Shown here one piece after another: positions 52,847 through 62,111 of a stretch of 64,000 bases of DNA. The notes under the pieces were generated by a model. It did not search any database and was not told where the DNA came from. It saw only the letters and a list, made by a program, of their open reading frames with translations. The stretch covers positions 1 through 64,000 of the forward strand of contig NZ_WUMN01000005.1 in the NCBI RefSeq assembly GCF_009826935.1. The letters are read 5' to 3'. The stretch's first letter is position 1, and every line of letters starts with the position of its first letter. The DNA is from Flavobacterium sp. Sd200 (GTDB lineage: Bacteria; Bacteroidota; Bacteroidia; Flavobacteriales; Flavobacteriaceae). The translations under genes and the position numbers were made by a program.

Positions 52847-53752
52847 CTATTTTACTATTTCAATCTCTTTTAACCATTTCGTACAGATAATTTTCCACTC
52901 GTCTGTTAAAGAAGATTCATTATAAATACCAATACTATGCATCCCTTTAGGAAAAATATGCAGAGAACCTTTTACGCCATGCTTTATCATTTGCTCATAA
53001 AACAGTACACTATTCATAGGGCTTACAACTACATCATTTTGGGCATGAAACAAAATGGTTTGTGGTGTTTTATCGGTAACCTGAAATTCATTCGAATATT
53101 CTTTAATTTTATCAGGACTGGCATGGTTTCCCAGAAAATTCTCCAGACTTCCTTTGTGTGCGTATTCACCAAAACTAATTACAGGAGAAACCAAAACCAT
53201 AAAATTGGGCAGGAACCAATTGGCATCAACAGTATCATTGATCTTTGACAGATCATTATTATGTGTTCCTATTACTGACGCCAAATGGCCACCGGCAGAA
53301 GAGCCAAATACTCCGACTTTATTACCATCTAAATTCCACTCAGCGGCATTGCTTCTAATTAATTTTAAAGCGCGTTGGGCATCCTGAATTGGGCCATTTT
53401 CACTAATTAACAAATCAGGAGAATTAGGCAGCCTGTAAATTAAAACAAATGCAGTTATACCCTGAGTATTAAACCATTTTGCCAGCTGAATTCCACCTAA
53501 ATTGTAGGTTAATTTTTGATATCCCCCTCCGGGGATAATCAAAATACTACTGCCATTTTGTTCTTCCTTTGCAGGAAAAAAAGCAAGCATCCTGGGTGCT
53601 GAAACCTGGGTAATACGTTCGCGTTCTTCAATGTCAACAAGTTTCAGGCCTTTTGAATTTGGCATTTTCCCTTTTGGCCATAAAGGAATGCTGTTTTGAG
53701 CTGAAACAATAACCGAAATAAACAGGAGTAGTAGTGTTACTGTTTTTTTCAT
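52847..53752 (-). CDS. Alpha/beta-hydrolase esterase, probable pectin or hemicellulose deacetylase
   Basis: A 301-aa exported hydrolase (signal peptide MKKTVTLLLLFISVIVSAQ). The oxyanion motif is 'LIIPGGGYQKLTYNLGG', the nucleophile elbow is 'GVFGSSAGGHLASVIG', the acid lies in 'HAQNDVVVSPMNS', and the catalytic His is in 'FPKGMHSIGIYN'. This arrangement is that of acetylxylan-esterase-like and BD-FAE-like carbohydrate esterases. In this locus the most likely substrates are acetyl groups on pectin. It starts 1 base after the stop of the GH28 gene, so the two are tightly linked. Substrate is inference. Confidence 0.85.
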   Translation of the reverse strand: MKKTVTLLLLFISVIVSAQNSIPLWPKGKMPNSKGLKLVDIEERERITQVSAPRMLAFFPAKEEQNGSSILIIPGGGYQKLTYNLGGIQLAKWFNTQGITAFVLIYRLPNSPDLLISENGPIQDAQRALKLIRSNAAEWNLDGNKVGVFGSSAGGHLASVIGTHNNDLSKINDTVDANWFLPNFMVLVSPVISFGEYAHKGSLENFLGNHASPDKIKEYSNEFQVTDKTPQTILFHAQNDVVVSPMNSVLFYEQMIKHGVKGSLHIFPKGMHSIGIYNESSLTDEWKIICTKWLKEIEIVK

Positions 53753-53753
53753 T

Positions 53754-55445
53754 TTACTTAATTTTTACAGAATTCTTTTCAACTTTTTTACTAATCAGAA
53801 TATCATTTGCATTTGGGAAATCTCTCTTATTAAATTGAATATCTACACTTTTTGAGCCTAAAATTCTTATTGCAGATTTACTTTCATTAAACATTAAATC
53901 ATTTGTTTTTACTTTTTTAGTATTGTAAAGAGTTAAAGCATAATCGTCTGAGGCAATTATTTTTACGTTTGATAAAGCAAGCCCTTCTGAATCTATTGTC
54001 GTAATACCCTTTTTTGTTTGAAAAACTGAGTTTTCAAGAGATACATTTTTTAAATTCATCTCAGGCAATCCCATAAAAAATGCTGCTATCCCTGACTCGC
54101 AGACCATAATATTTTTCATGAAAATATTTCTAAAAGAAGGGGTTTCTTCTGTAATAGCTACTAATGGTTCTTCCTGGTTATTAGTTTCATAAGTTCCTGA
54201 GTCATAAAAGGCGGGCCTTTTACTAAAATAATACATATTAAAGCTGATAGCATCTGCCGCAATTTGAATCATATCAATATTAGAAATATAAATATTTTCT
54301 ACGATCCCTCCTCTACCTCTGGTGCTTTTAAACCGAAGGCCTATATCGGTACCTATAAACGTACAATTAGAAACATGAACATTATTAATACCTCCGGACA
54401 TTTCACTTCCGATGACAAAACCTCCATGCCCTCGATAAACAACATTATTTTTTACAATAACATTTTTAGTTGGAATGCCACGATCTCTACCGTCTTTATC
54501 TTTACCCGATTTAATACAAATCGCGTCATCGCCAACATCAAATGTATTATTATATACTAAAGCATTGTTACAGGATTCTAAATCTAATCCGTCACCGTTT
54601 TGAGAATAGTACGTATTTCTAATCTTACAGTTCCTTATTATAACATCTTCACACATTAAAGGGTGAAGATTCCAGGCAGGGGAGTTTTGAAAAGTTGGAC
54701 CATCTAAAAGTACTCGTTTGCTATTTACAATACTTACCATAACCGGACGTAAAAAATCCTTTATCGAATTCAATTCAGAATCATTAATCGTGGTTGTTGT
54801 AGTGTAATTTATTTTCTTCTCAAAACCTTTTTTAGCTTTTTCAGATGGAAGCCATGTCTTTCCATCTTCCGAAAGAACACCACCCTGACTTACCAGCTTT
54901 TCCCAATGGGCAGAGGTAATCTGATTTCTATTTATTGGACGCCATGCATCTCCACCTCCGTCAATTATACCATTACCTGTTATGCCTACATTTTCTACAC
55001 CGTTAGCATTAATAGGCGAAATACATCTGTAAGCATTTAGTCCTTCATAACTCGTCTTTATAATTTTATAATCATCAAAATCTTTACTAAAAACAATTAG
55101 CGAACCTTCTTCTAAATGTAAATTTATATTGCTTTTTAATGTAATAGGTCCGGTAAGCCAGATACCTCTTGGTACAATAACTTTTCCACCTCCTTTAGAA
55201 GCCACAAAATTGATAGCTTTAGTAAAGGCATCCGTATTTTTAATTACACCTCCTTTTACAGCTCCAAAATCTGAAATACTTACTTCATAATCTAAAAAAT
55301 TTGTTGTCTTTACTTTTGGCATACTGAATTCTATACCCTCATATATATTAGATTCGTTAAAAGCATCTGTTTTTTGAGCTATTGAATTGGTTGTCAAAAA
55401 ACAAAGTAAAAGAGCTAAGCCTGATTTCAATAATAAATATTTCAT
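53754..55445 (-). CDS. Polygalacturonase-type glycoside hydrolase, GH28 family
   Basis: A 563-aa exported enzyme (signal peptide MKYLLLKSGLALLLCFLTTNSIAQ) with a beta-helix fold that hydrolyses galacturonic-acid linkages. GH28 catalytic regions are present: 'YSQNGDGLDLESC' (the NTD-equivalent Asp), 'GDDAICIKSGKDKDGRDRG' with the Asp pair, 'GHGGFVIGSEMSGG' with the catalytic His region, and 'LRFKSTRGRGG' (the RIK-equivalent). The N-terminal 'DFGAVKGGVIKNTDAFTKAI' is the usual opening of pectate-active beta-helix enzymes. At ~560 residues it is typical of Bacteroidota exo-acting GH28. Exo versus endo action cannot be told. Confidence 0.94.
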   Translation of the reverse strand: MKYLLLKSGLALLLCFLTTNSIAQKTDAFNESNIYEGIEFSMPKVKTTNFLDYEVSISDFGAVKGGVIKNTDAFTKAINFVASKGGGKVIVPRGIWLTGPITLKSNINLHLEEGSLIVFSKDFDDYKIIKTSYEGLNAYRCISPINANGVENVGITGNGIIDGGGDAWRPINRNQITSAHWEKLVSQGGVLSEDGKTWLPSEKAKKGFEKKINYTTTTTINDSELNSIKDFLRPVMVSIVNSKRVLLDGPTFQNSPAWNLHPLMCEDVIIRNCKIRNTYYSQNGDGLDLESCNNALVYNNTFDVGDDAICIKSGKDKDGRDRGIPTKNVIVKNNVVYRGHGGFVIGSEMSGGINNVHVSNCTFIGTDIGLRFKSTRGRGGIVENIYISNIDMIQIAADAISFNMYYFSKRPAFYDSGTYETNNQEEPLVAITEETPSFRNIFMKNIMVCESGIAAFFMGLPEMNLKNVSLENSVFQTKKGITTIDSEGLALSNVKIIASDDYALTLYNTKKVKTNDLMFNESKSAIRILGSKSVDIQFNKRDFPNANDILISKKVEKNSVKIK

Positions 55446-55447
55446 AT

Positions 55448-57082
55448 TTACTTTGTAATTTTAAAATAATCGACATCAGCATATCCGCCACGTTTAGATT
55501 CCTGGGTGCTCACACTAAACAAACCTACCTTTGCCCCTATCCACTTTCCAACTTCGGACTTAAATGATTTACCTATTTTTTTAAATTTTTTCCCATCTTC
55601 AGAGTATAGAAATTGGCACATTGCATCCGGACCAGTTACTTCTACTTTTAAATAGGCGGTATTTGTAGTCAAACGTTCCTCTGCATTAATTTTTTCTTTA
55701 GCGCCATCCATTGCCTTTATTGCTTCCGTTTGCTTTATAAAAAATCCTTTTTCATCATTAGCAATACTTAAAGTAGCATAATCCATACCCATAATAATAA
55801 TTCCTGCGCTTTTACCACTTTTGGCTTCACCGGGATGTAATGTAATTTTTGTTGAAGCTGTAAAATCAGGTGCTGGAAATTTTTGAAGTAATAGATTTGG
55901 AACCATCCAGAGATTTTCCGAGTCTTTAACAGATTTAATAGAAAATAACCTTAAATAATCATTACCCGGTAATTTCGCATACCAAACTACATTTGAATTA
56001 GCATTCCATTGCCATTGCAGTCCTAAATTAAAACCTTCAAAATTATCGGTTTCAGCAGGCGTTTCAATCGGATAAGTTTTACCCACATTAGGTTTTTTAT
56101 ACGACATTACCGGTTCACCAATTCCATTTTTATCAAAATCCTGTCCTATTACCGGCCAGTCATTTTTCCAAAACATCGGCTGTAAGTGAATTATACGTCC
56201 GTAAGCATCAACATCCTGAAAATGGTAGAACCAGTGTTCATCACCTTTAGGATTATCTACCCATGCACCTTGGTGCGGGCCATTAATTTTTGTGCTTCCC
56301 TGCTCTAAAACAACTTTTCTTTCATAAGGCCCATAGATGTTTTTAGATCTTAAAACCACCTGCCAGCCTGTAGCAACACCACCTGCCGGTGCAAATATGT
56401 AATAATAACCATTGCGTTTATAGAGCTTAGGCCCTTCAATGGTATCGTCTTTATCATGTCCGTCATAGACATGTATTCCCTGGTCTGTTACTTTGGTACC
56501 TTCGGGATTCATTTTATTTACAGACAATAAGCTTTTTACTCCGGCACGACTTCCCGCATAGCCGTGAACTAAATAAGCATCACCGTTATCATCCCAAAAC
56601 GGACAGGCATCAATAAGCCCTTTGCCTTCCATGATAAGTACAGGCATATCCCATTTAGAATAAGGATCTTTAGTTTTTACCATATAAACCCCAAAATCAG
56701 GATCTCCCCAATAAATATAAAATTCATTATTATGATAACGAATACTTGGTGCCCAAACACCATTTCCATGTTGAGGAATATTATATACCTCTAATGGGAC
56801 TTGTTGTAACAAAGCGTAATTAATTATTTTCCAGTTTACCATATCGTTTGAATGTAAAATAGGTAAACCTGGCGCAGAATTAAAGCTGGAAGCCGTCATA
56901 TAATAATCGTTACCAACTCTTATAACATCAGGATCTGAATAGTCTGAATATAAAATAGGATTTTTGTAAGTTCCGTTGCCATTATCTGCAACCCAAACTT
57001 CAGATACATAAGGTTTATTAGTTTGAGAAAAGACAAGGTTAGCAGTAAATAACAGGATAAATAAAGATGGATATAATTTCAT
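55448..57082 (-). CDS. Glycoside hydrolase family 43 enzyme (arabinofuranosidase/xylosidase type)
   Basis: A 544-aa exported enzyme (signal peptide MKLYPSLFILLFTANLVFSQ) with an N-terminal five-bladed propeller and a C-terminal beta-sandwich. The catalytic base Asp is in 'NPILYSDYSDPDVIRVG', the pKa-modulating Asp in 'GLIDACPFWDD' and the acid Glu in 'DDTIEGPKLYKRNGYYYIF'. The C-terminal ~200 residues ('LQWQWNANSNVVWYAKL', 'MCQFLYSEDGKKFKKIG') are a DUF1349 / GH43-associated concanavalin-like domain. In a pectin locus, removal of arabinose or xylose side chains is plausible. Its end is 3 bases from the GH28 start. Confidence 0.92.
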   Translation of the reverse strand: MKLYPSLFILLFTANLVFSQTNKPYVSEVWVADNGNGTYKNPILYSDYSDPDVIRVGNDYYMTASSFNSAPGLPILHSNDMVNWKIINYALLQQVPLEVYNIPQHGNGVWAPSIRYHNNEFYIYWGDPDFGVYMVKTKDPYSKWDMPVLIMEGKGLIDACPFWDDNGDAYLVHGYAGSRAGVKSLLSVNKMNPEGTKVTDQGIHVYDGHDKDDTIEGPKLYKRNGYYYIFAPAGGVATGWQVVLRSKNIYGPYERKVVLEQGSTKINGPHQGAWVDNPKGDEHWFYHFQDVDAYGRIIHLQPMFWKNDWPVIGQDFDKNGIGEPVMSYKKPNVGKTYPIETPAETDNFEGFNLGLQWQWNANSNVVWYAKLPGNDYLRLFSIKSVKDSENLWMVPNLLLQKFPAPDFTASTKITLHPGEAKSGKSAGIIIMGMDYATLSIANDEKGFFIKQTEAIKAMDGAKEKINAEERLTTNTAYLKVEVTGPDAMCQFLYSEDGKKFKKIGKSFKSEVGKWIGAKVGLFSVSTQESKRGGYADVDYFKITK

Positions 57083-57180
57083 ATCTATATATTTTTTAGG
57101 ATCGTTATAAGTTTATTACAACATTCCTTTTATTATTATTCTTTAAACTTGGTGGTAAATAGGTTGGTGTATTCTTTTGC

Positions 57181-58425
57181 TTATTTATTTAGTTCTAAAC
57201 CTGCCATTATAAAAGCGCCTGTACCCTTAGGATCATTCGACCTAATCATTTCATTGACGTAATATTCGTAAGAACCATCTCTATAAGGATTACCTCCCAA
57301 ACCGGCTACGGCACAACACTTATTTAAGCTTACCACCCCGTTTTCTTCGATAGTAATTAAATTATCAACCAAACCGTCAAATGCGGTGTTTGCATTACTT
57401 AAATATTTAGCGGGTAAATAGCCTTTATTAACTCCTTTAGCTAATGTATAGGCAAACATGGCTGTGCCTGTAGCTTCTAAATAATTTCCTTTTCTGTTTC
57501 CCTGATCTAAAACCTGCCACCATAAACCCGATGTATCCTGAACCTTAACAATAGCTTCGGCATACTGATTTAAGTATTGAATAAGTCTTTCTTTTCCCGG
57601 ATGGTTTTTAGGTAAAAAATCCAGAACATCTACTAAAGCCATGCCGTACCATCCCATTCCTCTGGACCAAAAATGCTGTGAATTTCCGGTTTCCTTGTTA
57701 GCCCAGCGTTGTTCTTTGCTTTCATCCCATCCATGAAATAATAATCCTGATTTTTGGTCGCGGCTGTGTTTTTGAATTAAATCAAACTGAAGTGTTACAT
57801 CGTCAAATATTTTCTCAGATTGAGCAGTGCTTTTTACGTATTCTGCTGCATAACGCGCATGAAATGGCTCAGCCATATACAAACCATCCAGCCACATTTG
57901 AAAAGGATAAACTTTTTTATGCCAATAACCACCATCTGAAGTTTTAGGTTGCGATTCTAACTGCTTATTTAAAGTTGTTATCGCCTTTAAAAAACGTTCT
58001 TCTTTTGTTTTTGGATATAGATAAAGCAAAACGTCTCCTGATTTTATCATATCCAGATTTTGGTCTGATAAATTGTATGTTTTTATTGCTCCGGTATTAT
58101 CTATCATCGCATCTGCATAAGCATAGATATAGTCGTAAAACTTTTGATTTTTAGTTTTTTCATACACTTTAGCGCAGGCACTTAAAACTAATCCGTTAGT
58201 ATAGCCCCATCGGGGTTCTGAAGTAAAATCTAATTTTGTTGCCTCCGGAAACCGATGAATTTCTGAAAGCATCATCCGTTCTGACCACTTTAAATTTTCA
58301 GCTACAATTTTTTCATCTGATTTTTTATTCTCTACTGTATTAATTCCACTTTTACATGCTGCAAGAAATAAACCTGCAACTATTAAATAAATAAAGGAAA
58401 TTCTATTAATTTTAATTAATGCCAT
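57181..58425 (-). CDS. Unsaturated rhamnogalacturonyl/glucuronyl hydrolase, GH105 family
   Basis: A 414-aa lipoprotein ('FLAAC' lipobox at residues 19-23) of the YteR/YesR family. It hydrates and releases the unsaturated sugar left at the non-reducing end by pectic lyases. The (alpha/alpha)6 barrel signatures are 'YPFQMWLDGLYMAEPF' with the catalytic Asp, 'HFWSRGMGWYGMALVDVLDF', 'GLWWQVLDQGNRKGNYLEAT' and 'CAVAGLGGNPYRDGSYEYYV'. No polysaccharide lyase is in the window to supply its substrate, so lyases must be encoded elsewhere or in the part of the locus beyond the right edge. It lies 98 bases upstream of the GH43 gene. Confidence 0.93.
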   Translation of the reverse strand: MALIKINRISFIYLIVAGLFLAACKSGINTVENKKSDEKIVAENLKWSERMMLSEIHRFPEATKLDFTSEPRWGYTNGLVLSACAKVYEKTKNQKFYDYIYAYADAMIDNTGAIKTYNLSDQNLDMIKSGDVLLYLYPKTKEERFLKAITTLNKQLESQPKTSDGGYWHKKVYPFQMWLDGLYMAEPFHARYAAEYVKSTAQSEKIFDDVTLQFDLIQKHSRDQKSGLLFHGWDESKEQRWANKETGNSQHFWSRGMGWYGMALVDVLDFLPKNHPGKERLIQYLNQYAEAIVKVQDTSGLWWQVLDQGNRKGNYLEATGTAMFAYTLAKGVNKGYLPAKYLSNANTAFDGLVDNLITIEENGVVSLNKCCAVAGLGGNPYRDGSYEYYVNEMIRSNDPKGTGAFIMAGLELNK

Positions 58426-58444
58426 TTTAATTCTTTTTTGAGGT

Positions 58445-59449
58445 TTACTTCTTACTACTTTGATTATTAAAAACTTTGGTTAAAAAATTATGTACATAAT
58501 TTACCGTTGGGTCAACCCAGGGATTAAACAACCAAAATGTATGGAGCTGTACATCAAACTTATAAGCTTCGGTATAAATTCCCCAATCTTTCATCATACC
58601 TATCAACTCATCCTGGCCGGCATGAAATCTTGGAAACCCACTATTCAAAAATAATATAGGGCATGATTTCTCATTGGCCCAGAAAATTCCCGAGGCATCT
58701 TTCCATATTTCCGGTTTTTCATAAAAACTGCCCCCCAGCCATGCAATATCCGGCGAATCAGGTTTGCGATCTAAATTAAGAGACAAAGGAGCCATGAAAT
58801 CTACTGCACCATCCATATCTACAATGGCCTGTATATCACTCGAAAAGCCTAAATTCCCCTGATTGCCTTCTTTGCCCTCAACACCATTTGTAAGTCCCAC
58901 CAATAAAGCTAATTGCCCTCCTGCCGAACAGCCCGAAATAGCTATCTTATCAGGATCAATTCCATATTTATCGGCATTAGCCCGCATCCATCGTATAGCC
59001 GATTTTATATTAAAAACAGCCGCCGGATATTTTGCTTCCATCGAAAGCTGGTATTCCACACATACCGTTACAAAACCTTTAGCTGCTAATTTTTGGGCCA
59101 TAGGAACCTGCAATGATTTGTCTCCGGCCCTCCAGCCACCTCCATGAACCATTATTAAAGCCGGATATTTACCTTTCTTCTTGGGCGAAAAAACATCCAC
59201 ATGCAGATCTCTGTCTCCAAAAGGAGTATTTTTTAGTGTGGTATAAACCACATTTCTACTCTCTTTTACATTTGCGGGTAAAGAGTCTATAGCTGGTTTT
59301 ATTTGAGGGTAATATTTACGGTATTTTTTAAACTCATTTTTTACCGTATAAGAAGTATCTTTTGGAATTTTAATTGCTTTTTCCTGAGCATTTATGCTGA
59401 AAGAAACAAAAAAAACAATTAGTAATATATTTTGAAAAATATGTTTCAT
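58445..59449 (-). CDS. Alpha/beta-hydrolase carbohydrate esterase, tandem copy 1
   Basis: A 334-aa exported hydrolase of the HSL/BD-FAE kind (signal peptide MKHIFQNILLIVFFVSFSINAQ). It has the oxyanion motif 'MVHGGGWRAGDK', nucleophile elbow 'ISGCSAGGQLALLVG' and catalytic His in 'VQLHTFWLFNPW'. It is paralogous to the neighbour at 59462 over its full length ('PALIMVHGGGW', 'AIRWMRANADKYGIDPDKI', 'HAGQDELIGMMKDWGIYTEAY'). Likely a pectin or side-chain acyl esterase in this locus; the substrate is inference. It is 20 bases from the GH105 start. Confidence 0.85.
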   Translation of the reverse strand: MKHIFQNILLIVFFVSFSINAQEKAIKIPKDTSYTVKNEFKKYRKYYPQIKPAIDSLPANVKESRNVVYTTLKNTPFGDRDLHVDVFSPKKKGKYPALIMVHGGGWRAGDKSLQVPMAQKLAAKGFVTVCVEYQLSMEAKYPAAVFNIKSAIRWMRANADKYGIDPDKIAISGCSAGGQLALLVGLTNGVEGKEGNQGNLGFSSDIQAIVDMDGAVDFMAPLSLNLDRKPDSPDIAWLGGSFYEKPEIWKDASGIFWANEKSCPILFLNSGFPRFHAGQDELIGMMKDWGIYTEAYKFDVQLHTFWLFNPWVDPTVNYVHNFLTKVFNNQSSKK

Positions 59450-59461
59450 TGTGTTGAAATT

Positions 59462-60466
59462 TTATTTGCTAAAAACTTTTTTTAAAAAGCTATCGATATA
59501 TTGTATTGTTGGGTTAAACCATGGGGCATACAAACAAAATGAATGGGGTGCATCTTTAAATTCTTTTACTTCAGAATAGATTCCGTTTTCATCCAATACT
59601 TTAATGTAATCTTCCCGCCCGGCGTGCATCCACGGAACAGAACTATTTATAAAAAGTGTTGGGGGTGTTTTAGAACTTACGTAGCTTAATGGCGATGCTG
59701 CCTGCCATAACATTGGATTCTCTTTTTTAGAATATCCAAACCAGTATGTAGCTGCCGAAGTTGATTTAGAATCATCTCCTTCTCTGCCATCGGGATGTAC
59801 AAAAGATAGCGTTCCGTCAATATCAACTACAGCATTTACCTTAGATTCCTTGTCTGTATTGCAAAGAGTACCTTCAAACAGAGGCATGTTTGCTGTGGTT
59901 CCCATAAAAGAAGCCATTTCTCCTCCTGCAGAAAAACCTAAAACAACTATTTTATTTTCATCTACATTATATTTTGAAGCATTACTCCTTACCCAGCGAA
60001 TTGCCGATTTAATATCAAAAATGGCTGCAGGAAAAAGTGCTTCGGTAGAAAGCCGATACTCCGGTGTAAAACACACATAGCCTAAACTGGCTAATTTTTG
60101 TGCCATTGGGTAGTGCTGTTCTCTGCTGCCGGTACGCCAGCCACCACCGTGAATAATAATAACTGCCGTTTGTTTCGGGTTTGTTTTTGGGGTAGTATAA
60201 AAAACATCCAGGTTTAATTTGCGCTTGCCTATTTCACAATAACTAATATTACGCTGCTCCTTTACAGAGCTAAACTTAAATTCGGGAACAATTTTAATTT
60301 CAGGATGTGTTTTAACGTCATGTTTGTAAGCGCTATGTGTAGAATAAGAAGTATCCCTAACATTTGTTACCCCTTTGTATGACTGGGCATTTAAAGCACT
60401 GCTTATTAATAAAACCGGAGCAAAAATTACCTTGAATGTTCTACAGGTTAAAAATATTTTTTTCAT
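59462..60466 (-). CDS. Alpha/beta-hydrolase carbohydrate esterase, tandem copy 2
   Basis: A 334-aa exported hydrolase of the same length as its neighbour. It has the oxyanion motif 'IIHGGGWRTGSREQ', nucleophile elbow 'VLGFSAGGEMASFMG' and catalytic His in 'FKDAPHSFCLYAPW'. The signal sequence ends 'LISSALNAQ'. The shared motifs and layout show a tandem duplication, but the sequences have diverged well beyond a recent copy, so they may remove different acyl groups. It lies just after the hairpin that follows susD and is the first gene of the downstream enzyme block. Confidence 0.85.
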   Translation of the reverse strand: MKKIFLTCRTFKVIFAPVLLISSALNAQSYKGVTNVRDTSYSTHSAYKHDVKTHPEIKIVPEFKFSSVKEQRNISYCEIGKRKLNLDVFYTTPKTNPKQTAVIIIHGGGWRTGSREQHYPMAQKLASLGYVCFTPEYRLSTEALFPAAIFDIKSAIRWVRSNASKYNVDENKIVVLGFSAGGEMASFMGTTANMPLFEGTLCNTDKESKVNAVVDIDGTLSFVHPDGREGDDSKSTSAATYWFGYSKKENPMLWQAASPLSYVSSKTPPTLFINSSVPWMHAGREDYIKVLDENGIYSEVKEFKDAPHSFCLYAPWFNPTIQYIDSFLKKVFSK

Positions 60467-60487
60467 TTTACATTCAGTTGCAATTAA

Positions 60488-60533
60488 AAAATACCCATGC
60501 CCAATAGAATTTCTACAAATGCATGGGTATTTT
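60488..60533 (-). terminator. Terminator/attenuator between susD and the enzyme genes
   Basis: A 13-bp perfect stem (60521-60533 with 60488-60500, AAAATACCCATGC/GCATGGGTATTTT) with a 20-nt loop, followed on the minus strand by a T run. It lies 14 bases after the susD stop. As in other Bacteroidota loci, it would keep susCD transcripts in excess over the enzyme genes. Confidence 0.75.
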
Positions 60534-60546
60534 GCCTGTTATAACA

Positions 60547-62082
60547 TTAGTTTGGATATCCCGGATTCTGACCTAAATTAGGATTAGCAGTGCGCTGTTC
60601 CTGCGGAATAGGGTAAATTCCCCTAAACCTTTCTGTCTGTGTTGTTTTAAACGTCCATGTACTTGTAAAATAAGACCCAAAACGAATCATGTCTCTCCTT
60701 CTGTGTCCTTCCCAAATAAATTCTCTTGCTCTTTCGTTTTCAATATCACCTAAAGTTACACTTGCCAAAGCAGAGGCATTACTCCTTGCCCTTACCTGAT
60801 TAACTAAATTTAATGGTGTATCGGCTATTGTTGTAGTGCCGCCCCTTAATAAGGCTTCTGCCTTTATCAGTAAAATATCTGCATAGCGCGTTAGAACCAG
60901 GTCATTATCTCCATTAGCGCCAGACCACGAAGTACCTACCGGGGTATATTTTAGCACTTTATAGCCTTCGTTATCTTCTGCACTGATTAAATCATTTACT
61001 GCAATTAAATTTAACTGCGTTCCGTCAGGATAGGCTAAAGGGGTAACACCGTCTAAATAAAACTGTGGCCCGTATTGAATCAGAGATTTACGTACATCCT
61101 GGTCTTCATACCTGTCTAAAGCCTCCTGGTAGGTACTGTATCCGTTTGCAGGAGCAAAAGGTAAATTGTATCTTAATTGGTCTAAGCCATTTTGGGTGTA
61201 ATTAATAAACTGGTTACCACCTGCATTATTTGAAGGGGATATTGAAAATGATGAAATAACTTCCCTGAAATTTTGCTTATTTGTAGCTTTAAAATTGTCA
61301 AGCACCGTAGGTTCTAATGCATAACTGCCGGTTGTTATAATCCTGTCGCACATGGCAACAGCTTCTGTCCATTTAGGGGTTCCTGTATACACTTCGGCAT
61401 TTAAATACATAGTGGCTAAAAGTGCATATATAGATTCTTTTGTAAATCGGGGGTAATAGCTCGCTCTGCTTACAGTTGTAACCGATGGCATATCTTCTAT
61501 AGCGGCTAACAATTCTGATTCAATAAATGCAAATACTTCAGCCCTTGGTGTTAATGTGGGTAAATTATTAGGGTCTATCCTTGCTACGGTAACTAACGGT
61601 ACATTTCCCCAAAAGTCCATGGCATAGAAATAACCATAAGCCCTTAAAGCCCTTGTTTCGGCAATTAGCGCCGTTAAATTTGCACTGTTAGGAGATGCCT
61701 GCAAACTTTCTAAAACAGCATTAGCAATACCTATTTCCTGAAAAATATTCTGCCAGGCCCTGCCTGTAGTTGCATTTGTTGGGTCTACAACATGGTTCAT
61801 TATGTCTATATTGTTTTGGTCAAACCAGCCACCACTTGCCCTGCCCGGTACCAAAAACTCGTCAGTGCCAAACTCGGCAACTCTCCACGGGTCGCCAATA
61901 CTGGCTACCTGTGATAACGATTGATAAACTCCAACAACAGAAGAAAGTGCTTCGGCTTCGCTGTTATAATATGTTTCCGGAGATAAACTCCCAAAAGTTT
62001 CTTCCTCTAAATCGGTGCATCCCTGTAATAATAGCGATACAAAAAGTATAGACGTTATTAATTTAATAGTATATATTTTCAT
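60547..62082 (-). CDS. SusD/RagB-family glycan-binding lipoprotein
   Basis: A 511-aa outer-membrane lipoprotein (lipobox 'LLLQGC' near residue 22) that caps a SusC-type transporter and binds pectic oligosaccharides. SusD family features are 'LSPETYYNSEAEALSSVVGV' near the start, 'ETRALRAYGYFYAMDFWGNVP' (TPR-like helix), 'RYADILLIKAEALLRGG' and 'FIWEGHRRRDMIRFGSY'. It ends 'IYPIPQEQRTANPNLGQNPG', the standard SusD terminus. It is 29 bases after the susC stop on the minus strand. Confidence 0.96.
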   Translation of the reverse strand: MKIYTIKLITSILFVSLLLQGCTDLEEETFGSLSPETYYNSEAEALSSVVGVYQSLSQVASIGDPWRVAEFGTDEFLVPGRASGGWFDQNNIDIMNHVVDPTNATTGRAWQNIFQEIGIANAVLESLQASPNSANLTALIAETRALRAYGYFYAMDFWGNVPLVTVARIDPNNLPTLTPRAEVFAFIESELLAAIEDMPSVTTVSRASYYPRFTKESIYALLATMYLNAEVYTGTPKWTEAVAMCDRIITTGSYALEPTVLDNFKATNKQNFREVISSFSISPSNNAGGNQFINYTQNGLDQLRYNLPFAPANGYSTYQEALDRYEDQDVRKSLIQYGPQFYLDGVTPLAYPDGTQLNLIAVNDLISAEDNEGYKVLKYTPVGTSWSGANGDNDLVLTRYADILLIKAEALLRGGTTTIADTPLNLVNQVRARSNASALASVTLGDIENERAREFIWEGHRRRDMIRFGSYFTSTWTFKTTQTERFRGIYPIPQEQRTANPNLGQNPGYPN

Positions 62083-62111
62083 GATAGTAAACTTATTAAT
62101 TGAAATTATTT

